Assembly (NCBI RefSeq): GCF_007677725.1
Contig: NZ_VEDF01000004.1
Span: forward strand, 186,001 to 250,000
DNA length: 64,000 nt
DNA from: Pseudomonas sp. URMO17WK12:I11
Lineage (GTDB): Bacteria; Pseudomonadota; Gammaproteobacteria; Pseudomonadales; Pseudomonadaceae
Direction of reading: 5' to 3'
Shown piece by piece: positions 1 through 9,350 of the stretch. Position numbers and translations under genes: made by a program. Each line of letters begins with the position of its first letter. Position 1 is the first letter of the stretch. The notes beneath the pieces were generated by a model that worked only from the letters and a program-made list of their open reading frames with translations, made no database searches and was not told where the DNA came from.

Positions 1-127
1 CGCACCGCGTGCCGATGAAATCGTCGTCGTGCTCGGCGCTGCCGACGGCGGCCGCCTGCACCCGCGTATTGGCAACCGCTACATCGACCTGGAAGAACTG
101 GCTGCCGAAAAAGCCAACGCTCAATAA
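1..127 (+). CDS. C-terminal end of a probable amino acid synthesis (AA_synth, DUF1185) family protein, partial
   Basis: Only the last 41 codons are in the window; the frame is open from base 2 and ends with TAA at 125-127. The tail carries a hydrophobic strand with VVVLGAADGG, then RIGNRYIDLEEL. This resembles, from memory, the C-terminus of AA_synth (PF06684) proteins, which in pseudomonads often sit beside the same hydrolase, aldehyde dehydrogenase and flavin reductase genes found here. The reaction of that family is not known to me, and the family name should not be read as a function. It lies 68 bp before the alpha/beta hydrolase and probably shares its operon. The coding frame is certain; the family call is tentative because the diagnostic N-terminal part is missing. 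Confidence 0.5.
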   Translation, partial: APRADEIVVVLGAADGGRLHPRIGNRYIDLEELAAEKANAQ

Positions 128-195
128 CAACAACCAAGACGGGCCGGGGCGTGGCGTGCTTACCCGCCGCGCCCGACCTTCAAGGAGCGCCCTTC

Positions 196-1029
196 ATGAT
201 TCAGCCTGTCGCTGAACGTACACCCGCCGGCACCAGCTACCTGTCTGTCGGCCAGGGCCAACCCGTGGTACTGATCCACGGCGTGGGCCTGAACAAGGAA
301 ATGTGGGGCGGTCAGATCGTTGGCCTGGCCAGCGGCTACCGCGTCATCGCCTACGATATGCTCGGCCATGGCCAGAGCGCCCTGCCCGCCGCCGATATCG
401 GCCTGGAGGGGTACGCCGCGCAGCTCGCCGAATTGCTCGACCACCTGCAGATCAGCCAAGCCAACGTGATTGGCTTCTCCATGGGCGGCCTGGTCGCACG
501 GGCCTTTGCCCTGCACTATCCGCAGCGCCTGTCGGCCCTGGTGGTGCTCAACAGCGTGTTCAACCGCACCCCCGAGCAGAGCGCCGGGGTCATCGCCCGC
601 GCCGCCCAGGCCGCCGAGCTCGGCCCCGATGCCAACGTCGATGCAGCCCTGGATCGCTGGTTCAGCCGCGAGTACAAGGCCGCCAACCCTGCCCAGGTCG
701 CCGCCATCCGCCAGGTGCTGGCCAGCAACGACCCGCAGGGCTACCACACCACCTACTCGCTGTTCGCCACCCAGGACATGTATCGCGCCGCCGACCTTGG
801 CAACATCCAGGTGCCGACGCTGATCGCCACCGGTGAACTCGATTCCGGCTCCACCCCGGCCATGACCCGCCAGCTCGCTGCCTGCATTCCTGGCGCGCGC
901 AGTGTGGTCCTCGCCGAGCAAAGGCATATGATGCCCGTGGAAGCCCCGCGTGAAGTCAACAAGATGCTGCTGGACTTCCTCGCCCAAGCTCGCAGCCTTT
1001 CCGAATCTGCCAAGGGGATTGTTGCATGA
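196..1029 (+). CDS. Alpha/beta-fold hydrolase
   Basis: A 277-residue serine hydrolase of the alpha/beta family. The oxyanion loop HGVGLN is near residue 30, the nucleophile elbow GFSMGG places the catalytic Ser at residue 95, the acid is probably the Asp in ATGELDSGS, and the His is in EQRHMM near the C-terminus. The start at 196 is preferred over an upstream in-frame start at 151 because AAGGAG lies at 182-187, eight bases before the ATG. It overlaps the aldehyde dehydrogenase by ATGA (1026-1029), so the two are translationally coupled. It resembles enol-lactone or ester hydrolases of aromatic and ring-cleavage pathways, but nothing in the sequence fixes the substrate. Cytosolic; no signal peptide is seen. 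Confidence 0.9.
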   Translation: MIQPVAERTPAGTSYLSVGQGQPVVLIHGVGLNKEMWGGQIVGLASGYRVIAYDMLGHGQSALPAADIGLEGYAAQLAELLDHLQISQANVIGFSMGGLVARAFALHYPQRLSALVVLNSVFNRTPEQSAGVIARAAQAAELGPDANVDAALDRWFSREYKAANPAQVAAIRQVLASNDPQGYHTTYSLFATQDMYRAADLGNIQVPTLIATGELDSGSTPAMTRQLAACIPGARSVVLAEQRHMMPVEAPREVNKMLLDFLAQARSLSESAKGIVA

Positions 1030-2507
1030 CCCTCGTTCGTTTCCAGATGTGCATCGATGGCCAGTGGCTCGATGCCCAGAGCGGCAAGACCTTCGATAGT
1101 CTCAATCCGGCCACGGCGCAGGCCTGGGCGCAACTGCCCGATGCCGGCGAAGCCGATGTCGAGCTGGCCGTACAGGCTGCGCAGCGCGCCTTCGACAGCG
1201 CCCAATGGCGCAGCATCAGCGCGACCGCACGCGGCAAGCTGCTGCGCCGCCTGGGTGATCTGATTGCCGAGAACAAGGAACACCTGGCCCAGCTGGAGAG
1301 CCGCGACAACGGCAAGCTGATCCGCGAAACCCGCGGCCAGGTTGGCTACCTGCCAGAATTCTTCCATTACACCGCAGGCCTTGCCGACAAGCTCGAAGGC
1401 GGCACCCTGCCGCTGGACAAGCCTGATCTGTTCGCCTACACCGTGCACGAGCCGATCGGCGTGGTCGCCGGGATCATCCCGTGGAACAGCCCGCTGTACC
1501 TGACCGCGATCAAGCTGGCCCCTGCCCTGGCTGCAGGTAACACCATCGTGCTCAAGCCATCCGAGCACGCCTCGGCTACCATTCTCGAGCTGGCCCGCCT
1601 GGCCCTGGAAGCCGGCTTCCCGGCTGGGGTGGTCAACGTGGTGACTGGCTACGGTCCAAGTACCGGTGCTGCGCTCACCCGCCACCCATTGGTACGCAAG
1701 ATCGCCTTCACCGGCGGCGCCGCCACCGCCCGTCACGTGGTGCGCAGCAGTGCCGAGAACTTCGCCAAGCTGTCGCTGGAGCTGGGCGGCAAGTCGCCGA
1801 ACATCATCTTTGCCGATGCCGACCTGGACAGCGCCATCAACGGCGCGGTAGCGGGCATCTACGCCGCCTCCGGGCAAAGCTGCGTGGCCGGCTCGCGCCT
1901 GCTGGTGCAGGATGAGATCTTCGATGAGTTCGTCGAGCGCCTGATCGCCCGCGCCAAGCGCATCCGCATCGGCAGCCCGCAAGACGACGCCAGCGAAATG
2001 GGCCCGATGGCCACGGCCCAGCAACTGGCCGTGGTCGAAGGGCTGGTCGCAGCGGCCAAGGCCGAAGGTGCCAAGCTGCACATGGGCGGCAAGCGTGCCG
2101 AGGTCGAGGGCGACGGCTGGTTCTACGAGCCGACGCTGTTCGAATGCGACAGCAATTCGATGACCATCATGCAGGAAGAAGTATTTGGCCCGGTTGCCGC
2201 GGTGATCCGCTTCAAGACCGAAGAGCAGGCCCTGGCCATTGCCAACGACTCGCAGTTCGGCCTGGCCGCCGGTATCTGGACCCGCGACCTGGGCCGCGCC
2301 CACCGCCTGGCCCGCGACGTGCGTTCCGGGATCATCTGGGTCAACACCTACCGCGCCGTGTCGGCCATGGCGCCGATCGGTGGCTTCAAGAACAGCGGCT
2401 ACGGCCGTGAAAGCGGCATCGATTCGGTGCTGGCCTATACCGAGCTGAAGACCGTGTGGATCAACCTGTCCACCGCGCCGATGCCCGACCCGTTTGTGAT
2501 GCGTTGA
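1026..2507 (+). CDS. NAD(P)-dependent aldehyde dehydrogenase
   Basis: A 493-residue member of the aldehyde dehydrogenase superfamily, full length for the family. It has the cofactor-binding segment GIIPWNSP followed by LKPSE, the FTGG turn, the general base Glu252 in LELGGK and the nucleophile Cys286 in GQSC. The C-terminal PIGGFKNSGYGRE motif is also typical. It should oxidise an aldehyde to the carboxylate in the cytosol. Its start overlaps the hydrolase stop, and the flavin reductase starts 13 bp after its stop, so the genes are one transcript. The operon suggests it processes an aldehyde released by a flavin-dependent oxygenation or hydrolysis step. The substrate cannot be assigned from sequence. 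Confidence 0.95.
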   Translation: MTLVRFQMCIDGQWLDAQSGKTFDSLNPATAQAWAQLPDAGEADVELAVQAAQRAFDSAQWRSISATARGKLLRRLGDLIAENKEHLAQLESRDNGKLIRETRGQVGYLPEFFHYTAGLADKLEGGTLPLDKPDLFAYTVHEPIGVVAGIIPWNSPLYLTAIKLAPALAAGNTIVLKPSEHASATILELARLALEAGFPAGVVNVVTGYGPSTGAALTRHPLVRKIAFTGGAATARHVVRSSAENFAKLSLELGGKSPNIIFADADLDSAINGAVAGIYAASGQSCVAGSRLLVQDEIFDEFVERLIARAKRIRIGSPQDDASEMGPMATAQQLAVVEGLVAAAKAEGAKLHMGGKRAEVEGDGWFYEPTLFECDSNSMTIMQEEVFGPVAAVIRFKTEEQALAIANDSQFGLAAGIWTRDLGRAHRLARDVRSGIIWVNTYRAVSAMAPIGGFKNSGYGRESGIDSVLAYTELKTVWINLSTAPMPDPFVMR

Positions 2508-2520
2508 GAGGTAGCACGAG

Positions 2521-3006
2521 ATGATCGAACCAGGCATCTACAAAGACGTGATGGGCTCGTTCCCGTCCGGCGTCACCGTGGTCACCACCCTGGATGCCGA
2601 CGGCGGCATCGTCGGCATCACCGCCAGCGCGTTCAGCGCGCTGTCGATCGACCCGGCGCTGGTGCTGTTCTGCCCCAACTACGCCTCCGACACCTACCCG
2701 ATCCTGCGTGACAGCAAGCAGTTCGCCATTCACCTGTTGTCGGCCGAGCAAACCGCCGAAGCCTACGCCTTTGCCGGCAAGGGCAAGGACAAGGCCAAGG
2801 GCGTGGAGTGGCACCTGAGCGAGCTGGGCAACCCGTTGCTGGCCAAGGCCACCGCGATCATCGAATGCGAGCTGTGGCGCGAGTACGACGGTGGCGATCA
2901 TGCGATCATCGTCGGCGCCGTGAAGAACCTGGTGCTGCCGGCCGAGCCGGTGACGCCGATGGTCTACCACAAAGGCAAGCTGGGCGCCCTGCCACCGTTG
3001 GGCTGA
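2521..3006 (+). CDS. Flavin reductase (FMN/NADH reductase-like)
   Basis: A 161-residue protein of the flavin reductase-like FMN-binding split-barrel family. It begins with a short helix, then SFPSGVTVVTT and GITASAFSALSIDP, which are hallmark segments of the reductase components of two-component monooxygenases, and ends with the usual GxDHxIxxG-like stretch (GGDHAIIVGAV). Such proteins supply reduced FMN or FAD to a separate oxygenase. No oxygenase gene lies downstream, so the partner is probably encoded upstream of the left edge of the window. Strong co-directional spacing with the aldehyde dehydrogenase supports co-transcription. Confidence 0.9.
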   Translation: MIEPGIYKDVMGSFPSGVTVVTTLDADGGIVGITASAFSALSIDPALVLFCPNYASDTYPILRDSKQFAIHLLSAEQTAEAYAFAGKGKDKAKGVEWHLSELGNPLLAKATAIIECELWREYDGGDHAIIVGAVKNLVLPAEPVTPMVYHKGKLGALPPLG

Positions 3007-3090
3007 CGGCACCCACCCACCTTTTTTTGGGGGCTGCGCACATCGTCTCACCCTCGGTTGCGGCCCCTGTTTTATTGCGGAGCACTGCGC

Positions 3091-3480
3091 ATGAGCAACG
3101 AGAAGTACGACAAAGGCCTGGAGATTCGCACTCAGGTGCTGGGCGAGGACTACGTCAACCGTTCGATCCAGAACGCCGACGACTTCACCAAGCCGCTGCA
3201 GGAGCTGGTTACCGAATACTGCTGGGGTCATGTCTGGGGCCGTGAAGGCTTGTCGCTCAAAGAGCGCAGCATGATAAACTTGGCCATGATTTCCGCGCTC
3301 AACCGGCCCCACGAGCTCAAGCTGCATATTCGCGGCGCCTTGCGCAATGGCCTGAGCCGTGAGCAAATTCGCGAGATCCTGCTCCAGGTCGGCATTTATT
3401 GCGGCGTACCGGCGGCGGTGGACAGTTTCCGCCTGGCCCGCGAAGCGTTCGCCGAAGCCGATGCGGAGTCAACCCGTTAA
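3091..3480 (+). CDS. Carboxymuconolactone decarboxylase family protein
   Basis: A 129-residue protein with clear similarity, from memory, to PcaC-type 4-carboxymuconolactone decarboxylases: an N-terminal YDKGLEIRTQVLG segment, AWGDxW-like CWGHVWGR, and LKLHIRGALRNGLSREQI leading into YCGVPAA. The length matches PcaC (about 130 residues). The ATG at 3091 is chosen over an upstream in-frame start at 3058 because the homologous N-terminus begins there. There are no other beta-ketoadipate pathway genes next to it, so it is likely a paralogue that decarboxylates or isomerises a different lactone within the pathway of this cluster. It is last in the operon; 90 bp separate it from the regulator. Confidence 0.85.
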   Translation: MSNEKYDKGLEIRTQVLGEDYVNRSIQNADDFTKPLQELVTEYCWGHVWGREGLSLKERSMINLAMISALNRPHELKLHIRGALRNGLSREQIREILLQVGIYCGVPAAVDSFRLAREAFAEADAESTR

Positions 3481-3570
3481 CAGCGGGCTGTTCGAACCCA
3501 CGCAAGGAGCACCCGCGGTTCGTGGTGTTGCATGACGTGGGCGCAGACAGCCTCATTCAGAGCGCCTTCG

Positions 3571-4317
3571 ATGAAACGCCAGCCCCTCGACGACAGCTTC
3601 AAGGTCAACCGCAACCCCGTTACCCTGCGTGAAATCGTGCTCGACAAGCTGCGCGGCGCGATCATGAATTTCCACCTGCTGCCAGGCGACCGCCTGGTCG
3701 AGCGCGACCTCTGCGACCGCCTCGGCGTCAGCCGCACGTCGGTGCGCGAGGCCTTGCGCCATCTGGAGTCCGAAGGGCTGGTGGAATTCGCCGACGCCAA
3801 GGGCCCGCGGGTGGCCATCATCACCCTCGAAGATGCCCGCGATATCTACGAATTGCGCTGCGTGCTCGAAGGCTTGATCGTCCAGCTGTTCACCCTCAAC
3901 GCCAAAGCCAAGGACATCCGTGCCCTGGAACGCGCCCTTGAAGTCAACCGCGAAGCGCTTGAAGAAGGCGAACTGCAACAGGTGCTGGATTCGGTGCAAG
4001 GCTTCTACGACGTGTTGCTCGAAGGCTCGGGCAACCAAGTGGCGGCGCAGCAGCTGCGCCAGCTGCAAGCACGCATCAGCTACCTGCGCGCCACCTCGGT
4101 GTCGCAGCAGAACCGTCGCGGTGCCAGCAACCGGGAAATGGAAAAGATGGTCGAGGCGATCAAAGGTGGCGACCCGCTGGTAGCGCACCAGGCCTCGGTC
4201 GACCATGTGCGTGCCGCCGCCAAGGTCGCGCTCGATTACCTGCGCCAGAAGCAGGATGACAACCCCAAGGTGCGCGACATGGTCGAGCCTTTGGCCCTGA
4301 AGGATCCACGCATCTGA
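3571..4317 (+). CDS. GntR family transcriptional regulator with FCD ligand-binding domain
   Basis: A 248-residue cytosolic regulator. Residues about 10-75 form the winged helix (LRGAIMNFHLLPGDRLVERD, then LGVSRTSVREALRHLESEGLV) and the rest is the all-helical FCD domain that binds a small carboxylate or similar ligand. The start is uncertain: no good ribosome site precedes 3571, and an in-frame ATG at 3532 would add 13 residues. I prefer 3571 because FCD regulators usually begin shortly before the first helix. Its position right after the hydrolase, dehydrogenase and reductase genes suggests it controls that cluster, probably as a repressor relieved by a pathway intermediate. The operator would lie upstream of the window. 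Confidence 0.9.
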   Translation: MKRQPLDDSFKVNRNPVTLREIVLDKLRGAIMNFHLLPGDRLVERDLCDRLGVSRTSVREALRHLESEGLVEFADAKGPRVAIITLEDARDIYELRCVLEGLIVQLFTLNAKAKDIRALERALEVNREALEEGELQQVLDSVQGFYDVLLEGSGNQVAAQQLRQLQARISYLRATSVSQQNRRGASNREMEKMVEAIKGGDPLVAHQASVDHVRAAAKVALDYLRQKQDDNPKVRDMVEPLALKDPRI

Positions 4318-4336
4318 ACCCCGCATAGGCCCTGAC

Positions 4337-4900
4337 ATGCCCAACGTCCCGCGCTACTGCCCGCACTGCACCACGCAACTGGCCCGGGGCGTGCCGCCTG
4401 GCGATACCCACGAACGCCTGCACTGCACCGGCTGCGGTTACGTGCACTACATCAACCCGAAGATCATCGCTGGCTGCATCATCGAGCGCGACGGCAAGTA
4501 CCTGCTGTGCCAGCGCGCCATCGCCCCGCGCCCAGGCACCTGGACGCTGCCGGCCGGGTTCATGGAAGCCGGTGAAACCACCGAGCAGGCGGCCCTGCGC
4601 GAGGTCTGGGAAGAAAGCGGGGTGCGCGGCGACATCGTCTCGCCCTACTCGATCTTCAGCGTGCCGACGATCAGCGAGGTGTACATCATCTTCCGCGCCG
4701 TGGTCATCGAAGAAACCGGGCAATACGGCCCGGAAACCTCCGCTTACAAATTCTTCGAACCGGATGAAATCCCCTGGGACGAAATCTATTATCCAGCGAT
4801 CCGGCAGATTCTCGAACGCTATATCCTCGAGCGCCAGGCTGGGGTATACGGCATTTACATGGGCAATGACGACACCGGCAAGGTGCACTTCATGCGTTGA
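4337..4900 (+). CDS. NUDIX hydrolase with N-terminal zinc ribbon
   Basis: A 187-residue protein. Cys8, Cys11, Cys30 and Cys33 form a CPHC...CTGC zinc ribbon, followed by a complete NUDIX box starting GFMEAGETTEQ and ending EVWEESGV, with the required REVxEE residues. The zinc-ribbon architecture recalls NADH pyrophosphatases and related enzymes that hydrolyse nucleoside diphosphates linked to another group. Both metal and catalytic residues are intact, so an active enzyme is expected. It starts 19 bp after the GntR regulator on the same strand and may be co-transcribed with it. The substrate cannot be read from the sequence. Confidence 0.9.
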   Translation: MPNVPRYCPHCTTQLARGVPPGDTHERLHCTGCGYVHYINPKIIAGCIIERDGKYLLCQRAIAPRPGTWTLPAGFMEAGETTEQAALREVWEESGVRGDIVSPYSIFSVPTISEVYIIFRAVVIEETGQYGPETSAYKFFEPDEIPWDEIYYPAIRQILERYILERQAGVYGIYMGNDDTGKVHFMR

Positions 4901-5018
4901 TCCGGGCCATCGCCTGATTGGCCAGTCATCGCTGCGTCAGTGAGCGCACAAATGTCTCGCCAAGCTGCCATTCTCGGTGCACCCTTAACGCATTTTTGGG
5001 TAGGGGCTGGTTGGGCAC

Positions 5019-7187
5019 ATGGCTAAATGGCTAGACGGCGGCGGCATGATGGCTGAGCTCATCCGCAACCATGACTGGGACGCAACGTCCTTGGGCCCGC
5101 TCGACGCTTGGCCCGATCCATTGAAAACCACCGTGGCCCAGTGCCTGGCCTCGCGCTTTCCGCAGGCGGTGCTATGGGGACCGAAGCTGCTGACGTTCCA
5201 CAACGATGCCTTCCTGCCGATCCTGGGGCAGAAACCCTCGGCCCTGGGCAAACCCTTCAGCGAGGTCTGGGCCGAGGCCTGGGACGATATCGGTGCCATG
5301 GCGGACCGCGCCATGGCCGGCGAAGCGGTGTTCATCGAGGATTTTCCGCTGATGATCTCCCGTAACGGCGCACCCGAGCGGGCCTACTTCACGTTCTGCT
5401 ACAGCCCCATACGCGACCACCAAGGCACCATCGTCGGCATGGTCGATACCGTTGTCGAGACTACTCACGGCGTAGTGGTCAACCAGCGCCTGAAGTTTCT
5501 CGATGACCTCAACCGCACCGTCACCGATGCCACCGACCCCGATCAGATACTTGCCATCACCACCGGCATGATGGTCGAGCACCTGCAATTGTCGAGCTGC
5601 GCCTATGCGGTCATGGAACCGGATCAGGACGGCTTCGTGATCTGTGGCGATGCGGTGGCGCCAGGCTCGCAGCGACTGCTCGGCCGCTATTCGCTGCATG
5701 ATTTCGGTCGCCTGGCGGTGAGCCGTCTACGCAGCGGCCTGCCCTTGGTGATCAACGACAACCTGCGCGAATTGGCCCCTGAAGAGGCCGCCACGTTCCA
5801 GGCCATCGGCATCACTGCGACCATCTGCATGCCGCTGATCAAGGGAGGCCGGCTGACCGCGCTGATGGCCATCCATGACAAGGCGCCGCGGCACTGGACG
5901 CAGTACGAACAGGCATTGATCAGTGAGGTGACGGAACGGTCGTGGGCGCACATTCAGCGCGTCCAGGCCCATGCCGAGGTGCGTGCGGCGATGGCGGCGC
6001 TGGAAGCGCTCAACGCCAACCTGGAGCATCGCGTCGAAGAACGCACCAGCCAGCTGCTGCACACCGAAGCGGTGCTGCGTCAAACCCAGAAGCTCGAGGC
6101 CATCGGCCAGTTGACCGGCGGTGTGGCCCACGACTTCAACAACCTGCTGACCATCATCCGTTCATCCCTGCACTTTCTGCAGCGCCCTGCCCTCGATCAG
6201 CAGCGCCGCGAACGTTACTTCAAAACCATTGCCGATTCCGTCGACCGGGGCGCCAAGCTGACCGCTCAGCTGCTGGCTTTCGCCAGGCGCCAGGCCCTCA
6301 GCCCGCAGCTGTTCGAAGCCGGTTCCAGGCTCGAGGCCATGGCCGACATGCTCGACACGGCCACCGGCGCGCGGGTACAGGTAGAACTGCAACTGCCGGC
6401 AGCGCCCTGCTACATCCGCGCTGACCTGAGCCAACTGGAAACCGCGGTCATCAACCTCATGCTCAATGGCCGTGACGCCATGGGCGGCGAAGGCACCTTG
6501 CGCCTGTGCCTGCTGGCCGACCAGCAGATGCCAGGCCAACCCGGCACCTTCGCCGCGATCACCGTGCGTGACAGCGGTGTCGGCATCGCTCCAGAGCTGC
6601 TGGAGCGTATCTTCGATCCGTTCTTCACCACCAAGGCACCCGGCGAGGGCACCGGGCTGGGCCTGTCCCAGGTGTTCGGTTTCGCCAAGCAGTCGGGCGG
6701 CGATGTCAAGGTCAGTAGCGTGCCTGGGCAAGGTACGTGCTTCACCCTGTATCTGCCTGAGGAGTCCGCACCGCCGACGGAATCAGCGGCAGACCTTGAG
6801 CCCACGGATGCGCCGCCGCCACGCTTCACCCGGCCACGGCGCATCTTGATCGTCGAAGATAATCCGGACGTCGGCAGCTTCACCGCGCAGATCCTGGAAG
6901 ACCACGGCTACTGCATCAGCTGGGCCAGCTCGGGCGAAGACGCGCTCGCGCATCTGGAACACGCCGACGAAGCCTTCGATGCGGTGTTTTCCGATGTGGT
7001 GATGCCCGGCATGGGCGGTTTGGCCTTGGCCAAGGCATTGCGCGAGCAGCATCCTCACCTGCCGGTCATTCTCACGTCCGGGTATAGCGAGGCGTTCGCC
7101 GAAGGCGGGCATCTGGGCTACGGTTTTCTGGCCAAGCCGTATTCGGCCACCCAGCTGTGCCAGATGCTGGCCAAGCTGCTCAGTTGA
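5019..7187 (+). CDS. PAS/GAF hybrid sensor histidine kinase with receiver domain
   Basis: A 722-residue soluble hybrid kinase with no membrane segment. In order: a PAS-like domain (about 20-150), a GAF-like domain (about 165-310), a short coiled coil, HisKA with the phospho-acceptor His371 in GGVAHDFNN, an HATPase with NGRDAM, DSGVGI and GEGTGLGLS boxes, and a C-terminal receiver with phospho-acceptor Asp659 in [11 protein letters not shown]. The opening, with [13 protein letters not shown], is typical of a large Pseudomonas kinase family. The start at 5019 follows a G-rich stretch; an internal ATG at 5049 is possible. Its stop directly abuts the stop of the convergent paralogue. The signal and output are unknown; no separate output response regulator is nearby. 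Confidence 0.92.
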   Translation: MAKWLDGGGMMAELIRNHDWDATSLGPLDAWPDPLKTTVAQCLASRFPQAVLWGPKLLTFHNDAFLPILGQKPSALGKPFSEVWAEAWDDIGAMADRAMAGEAVFIEDFPLMISRNGAPERAYFTFCYSPIRDHQGTIVGMVDTVVETTHGVVVNQRLKFLDDLNRTVTDATDPDQILAITTGMMVEHLQLSSCAYAVMEPDQDGFVICGDAVAPGSQRLLGRYSLHDFGRLAVSRLRSGLPLVINDNLRELAPEEAATFQAIGITATICMPLIKGGRLTALMAIHDKAPRHWTQYEQALISEVTERSWAHIQRVQAHAEVRAAMAALEALNANLEHRVEERTSQLLHTEAVLRQTQKLEAIGQLTGGVAHDFNNLLTIIRSSLHFLQRPALDQQRRERYFKTIADSVDRGAKLTAQLLAFARRQALSPQLFEAGSRLEAMADMLDTATGARVQVELQLPAAPCYIRADLSQLETAVINLMLNGRDAMGGEGTLRLCLLADQQMPGQPGTFAAITVRDSGVGIAPELLERIFDPFFTTKAPGEGTGLGLSQVFGFAKQSGGDVKVSSVPGQGTCFTLYLPEESAPPTESAADLEPTDAPPPRFTRPRRILIVEDNPDVGSFTAQILEDHGYCISWASSGEDALAHLEHADEAFDAVFSDVVMPGMGGLALAKALREQHPHLPVILTSGYSEAFAEGGHLGYGFLAKPYSATQLCQMLAKLLS

Positions 7188-9350
7188 TCAGTGGGCTGAG
7201 GCCAGCAGCTGCGCCACGCTCTGGGCCAGTTCGGCCTGGCGAAACGGCTTGCGCAAGACCTCGAAACCATTGAGTTCGCGCGGCGTCAGGTTGGCATAGC
7301 CGGTAATGATCAGCACCGGAAGTTCTGCACGCTGTGCGCGCATCTGCTGTGCCAGGCGCACCCCGGTCATTTCTGCCATGACATGATCGGTCACCAGCAC
7401 ATCCGGCAGCCAGCCTTGGCTGACCAGGTGCAGCGCGGCCGCCGCGTTACCGGCCTCAGTCACTTCGTATCCCAGGTCGCGCAACTGCGAAGCGGTGGCC
7501 TGGCGCACCAGCTCCTCGTCATCGACCAGCAACACCCGACACGCACGCTCGGCATGCGGCGCATCGGCCAAATCGGCATGCTTGCAGGTTACCGCAGCAC
7601 TGCTGGCAGGCAGCCACAAGGTCGCAGTAGTGCCAAGTCCGGGCTGTGAGTCGATGGCAAAACCTCCGCCGGACTGCACCGCCAGCCCTTGGACCATCGG
7701 CAAGCCCAGACCAGTACCCTTGCCCACGCCCTTGGTCGAATAAAACGGTTCAAGGCAACGCCGCAGTTGTTCTTCGCTCATGCCGCAGCCGCGGTCGCGC
7801 ACCTGAATCCACAGCAACTGATCAGCAACGATATCGGCCGGCCGCGCCGGGCCTTCGCCCTCGCGGCCAGCGGCGATTTCCAGGGTGCCGCCCTCGGGCA
7901 TGGCATCGCGGGCATTGACCGCCAGATTCAGCAAGGCCAATTCCAGTTGATGGGGGTCCGCTACGACCGCCGGCAGCGTCGGGTCGATGTGCGTCTGCAC
8001 CGCAATCGCCGGGCCCAGCGAGCGCGCCATCAGCTCGCGCATATCAGCGACCAAGGCGGCAAGTGACACCGGCTGGGGCTTGAGGGTCTGGCGCCTGGCG
8101 AAACTGAGTAACCGACCGACCAGATTGCGCGCGCGCTCCGCCGCTTGTAACCCACCGTCGATCAAGCGCGGCGCGCGTTCAGTCTGGGGATGTCGATGCA
8201 GCAGCTCGAACGAGGCGATGATCGGCGTCAGCATGTTGTTCAGGTCGTGGGCGATGCCGCCGGTCAACTGGCCGATCATTTCCAGCTTATGCGCCTCGTG
8301 CAGTTGCAGCATGGCCGCTTCACGTTCGGCCAAGGCAGCGGCCACTCGCTCTTCCAGACTTTGATTGAGCAGGTGCAAGGCCCTCTCGGCGCGCGCGTGG
8401 GTGATGGCCGCCCACGCCTGCTTGGCGGTTTCCTCGATCAGCTGGCATTCGTCTTCGAAGCACTGGCGGGGCGTATTGAAGTGCACCCCAAGCATCGCTT
8501 CCAGCCGCCCGGCGCGCACCACCGGTGCGTGAAGAACGGTGTTGACGCCGTCGCGCTGGTTTTCGTAGATCTCCTGCACCAGTTGACCCGCCGCCAGCTG
8601 TTCGCGCAGGGAGGCGCCGAATGTGGCGTAGTCGTGCTGGCCGACCAGCGAAGGCAGACCGTCTACCCAGTTGTGCGCCACACGAAAGCCGCGGCCGTTG
8701 CCTTCATCTTCGCCAAAGCAGACCCGCGCCGCCCCCAGCTCCTTGGCCAGGCGCTGCACGGCGTAGGCTTCGATTCGATCCGCTTCGCCCAAACCCGGTA
8801 GCGTCTGGCCCAGCTCCAGCAAGAACGCCTGGCGCTGTTGGAAGCGTACTCGGTCGGTGGTCTCGGCGACCAGGCACAGCACTCCGCCGACGCTGCCATC
8901 GGCCTCGCGCACGGCGGAATAGGACACATCGAAGTAAACGGTTTCGCCCAAGCCTCGACGCTCGATGTAGAACGGTCGATCCTTGGCCGAGAACGTCTCG
9001 CCCGTCTCGCGCACAGCGCGCAACAGCGGTTCGAGATCGTCCCACAGTTCGCTCCAATAGCTTTGCGCAGGCTGGCCCAAGGCGTGCGGGTGCTTCAGGC
9101 CGATGGTCGGCGCATAGGCGTCGTTGTAAAGCGCGACGTACGCCTCTCCCCAGAACAGCACGAATTGCGCCTGGGCAGGCAACAACGTGGCCATCACCGC
9201 CTGCAGGTGCGGCGACCAGCCCTGCGGCGCCCCCAGAGGCGAGCTGCTCCAGTCTAGCGATTGCAGCAAGCTGCCAACGTGGCCACCGTTTAGCAGAAAG
9301 TGCGCTGGCGGATGGGCAGGTTTTTTGGAATTTTGCTGAAGCGGTTTCAT
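7188..9350 (-). CDS. PAS/GAF hybrid sensor histidine kinase with receiver domain (paralogue of the convergent kinase)
   Basis: A 720-residue soluble hybrid kinase with the same architecture as its convergent neighbour: PAS-like, GAF-like, coiled coil, HisKA with His368 in GGIAHDLNN, HATPase with NARDAM, DRGCGMS and GKGTGLGLP, and a receiver with Asp655 in VTDHVMAEMTG. The N-terminal domain has the same LDWSSSPLGAP...W signature. The two proteins look like ancient paralogues rather than a recent duplication, since the sequences differ widely outside the motifs. Its TGA is immediately next to the neighbour's TGA, leaving no room for a terminator between them. The ligand and downstream target are not indicated. 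Confidence 0.92.
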   Translation of the reverse strand: MKPLQQNSKKPAHPPAHFLLNGGHVGSLLQSLDWSSSPLGAPQGWSPHLQAVMATLLPAQAQFVLFWGEAYVALYNDAYAPTIGLKHPHALGQPAQSYWSELWDDLEPLLRAVRETGETFSAKDRPFYIERRGLGETVYFDVSYSAVREADGSVGGVLCLVAETTDRVRFQQRQAFLLELGQTLPGLGEADRIEAYAVQRLAKELGAARVCFGEDEGNGRGFRVAHNWVDGLPSLVGQHDYATFGASLREQLAAGQLVQEIYENQRDGVNTVLHAPVVRAGRLEAMLGVHFNTPRQCFEDECQLIEETAKQAWAAITHARAERALHLLNQSLEERVAAALAEREAAMLQLHEAHKLEMIGQLTGGIAHDLNNMLTPIIASFELLHRHPQTERAPRLIDGGLQAAERARNLVGRLLSFARRQTLKPQPVSLAALVADMRELMARSLGPAIAVQTHIDPTLPAVVADPHQLELALLNLAVNARDAMPEGGTLEIAAGREGEGPARPADIVADQLLWIQVRDRGCGMSEEQLRRCLEPFYSTKGVGKGTGLGLPMVQGLAVQSGGGFAIDSQPGLGTTATLWLPASSAAVTCKHADLADAPHAERACRVLLVDDEELVRQATASQLRDLGYEVTEAGNAAAALHLVSQGWLPDVLVTDHVMAEMTGVRLAQQMRAQRAELPVLIITGYANLTPRELNGFEVLRKPFRQAELAQSVAQLLASAH

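Noticed and set aside
753..2537. 594-residue minus-strand open frame antisense to the aldehyde dehydrogenase
   Set aside because: High-GC codon bias leaves the opposite frame open. The protein is low-complexity in His, Gln, Gly and Ala with no family match, while the plus-strand gene has clear active-site motifs.
3091..3480. Calling the decarboxylase pcaC
   Set aside because: Similarity is clear, but no protocatechuate pathway genes are adjacent and the cluster context differs, so the symbol would overstate the evidence.
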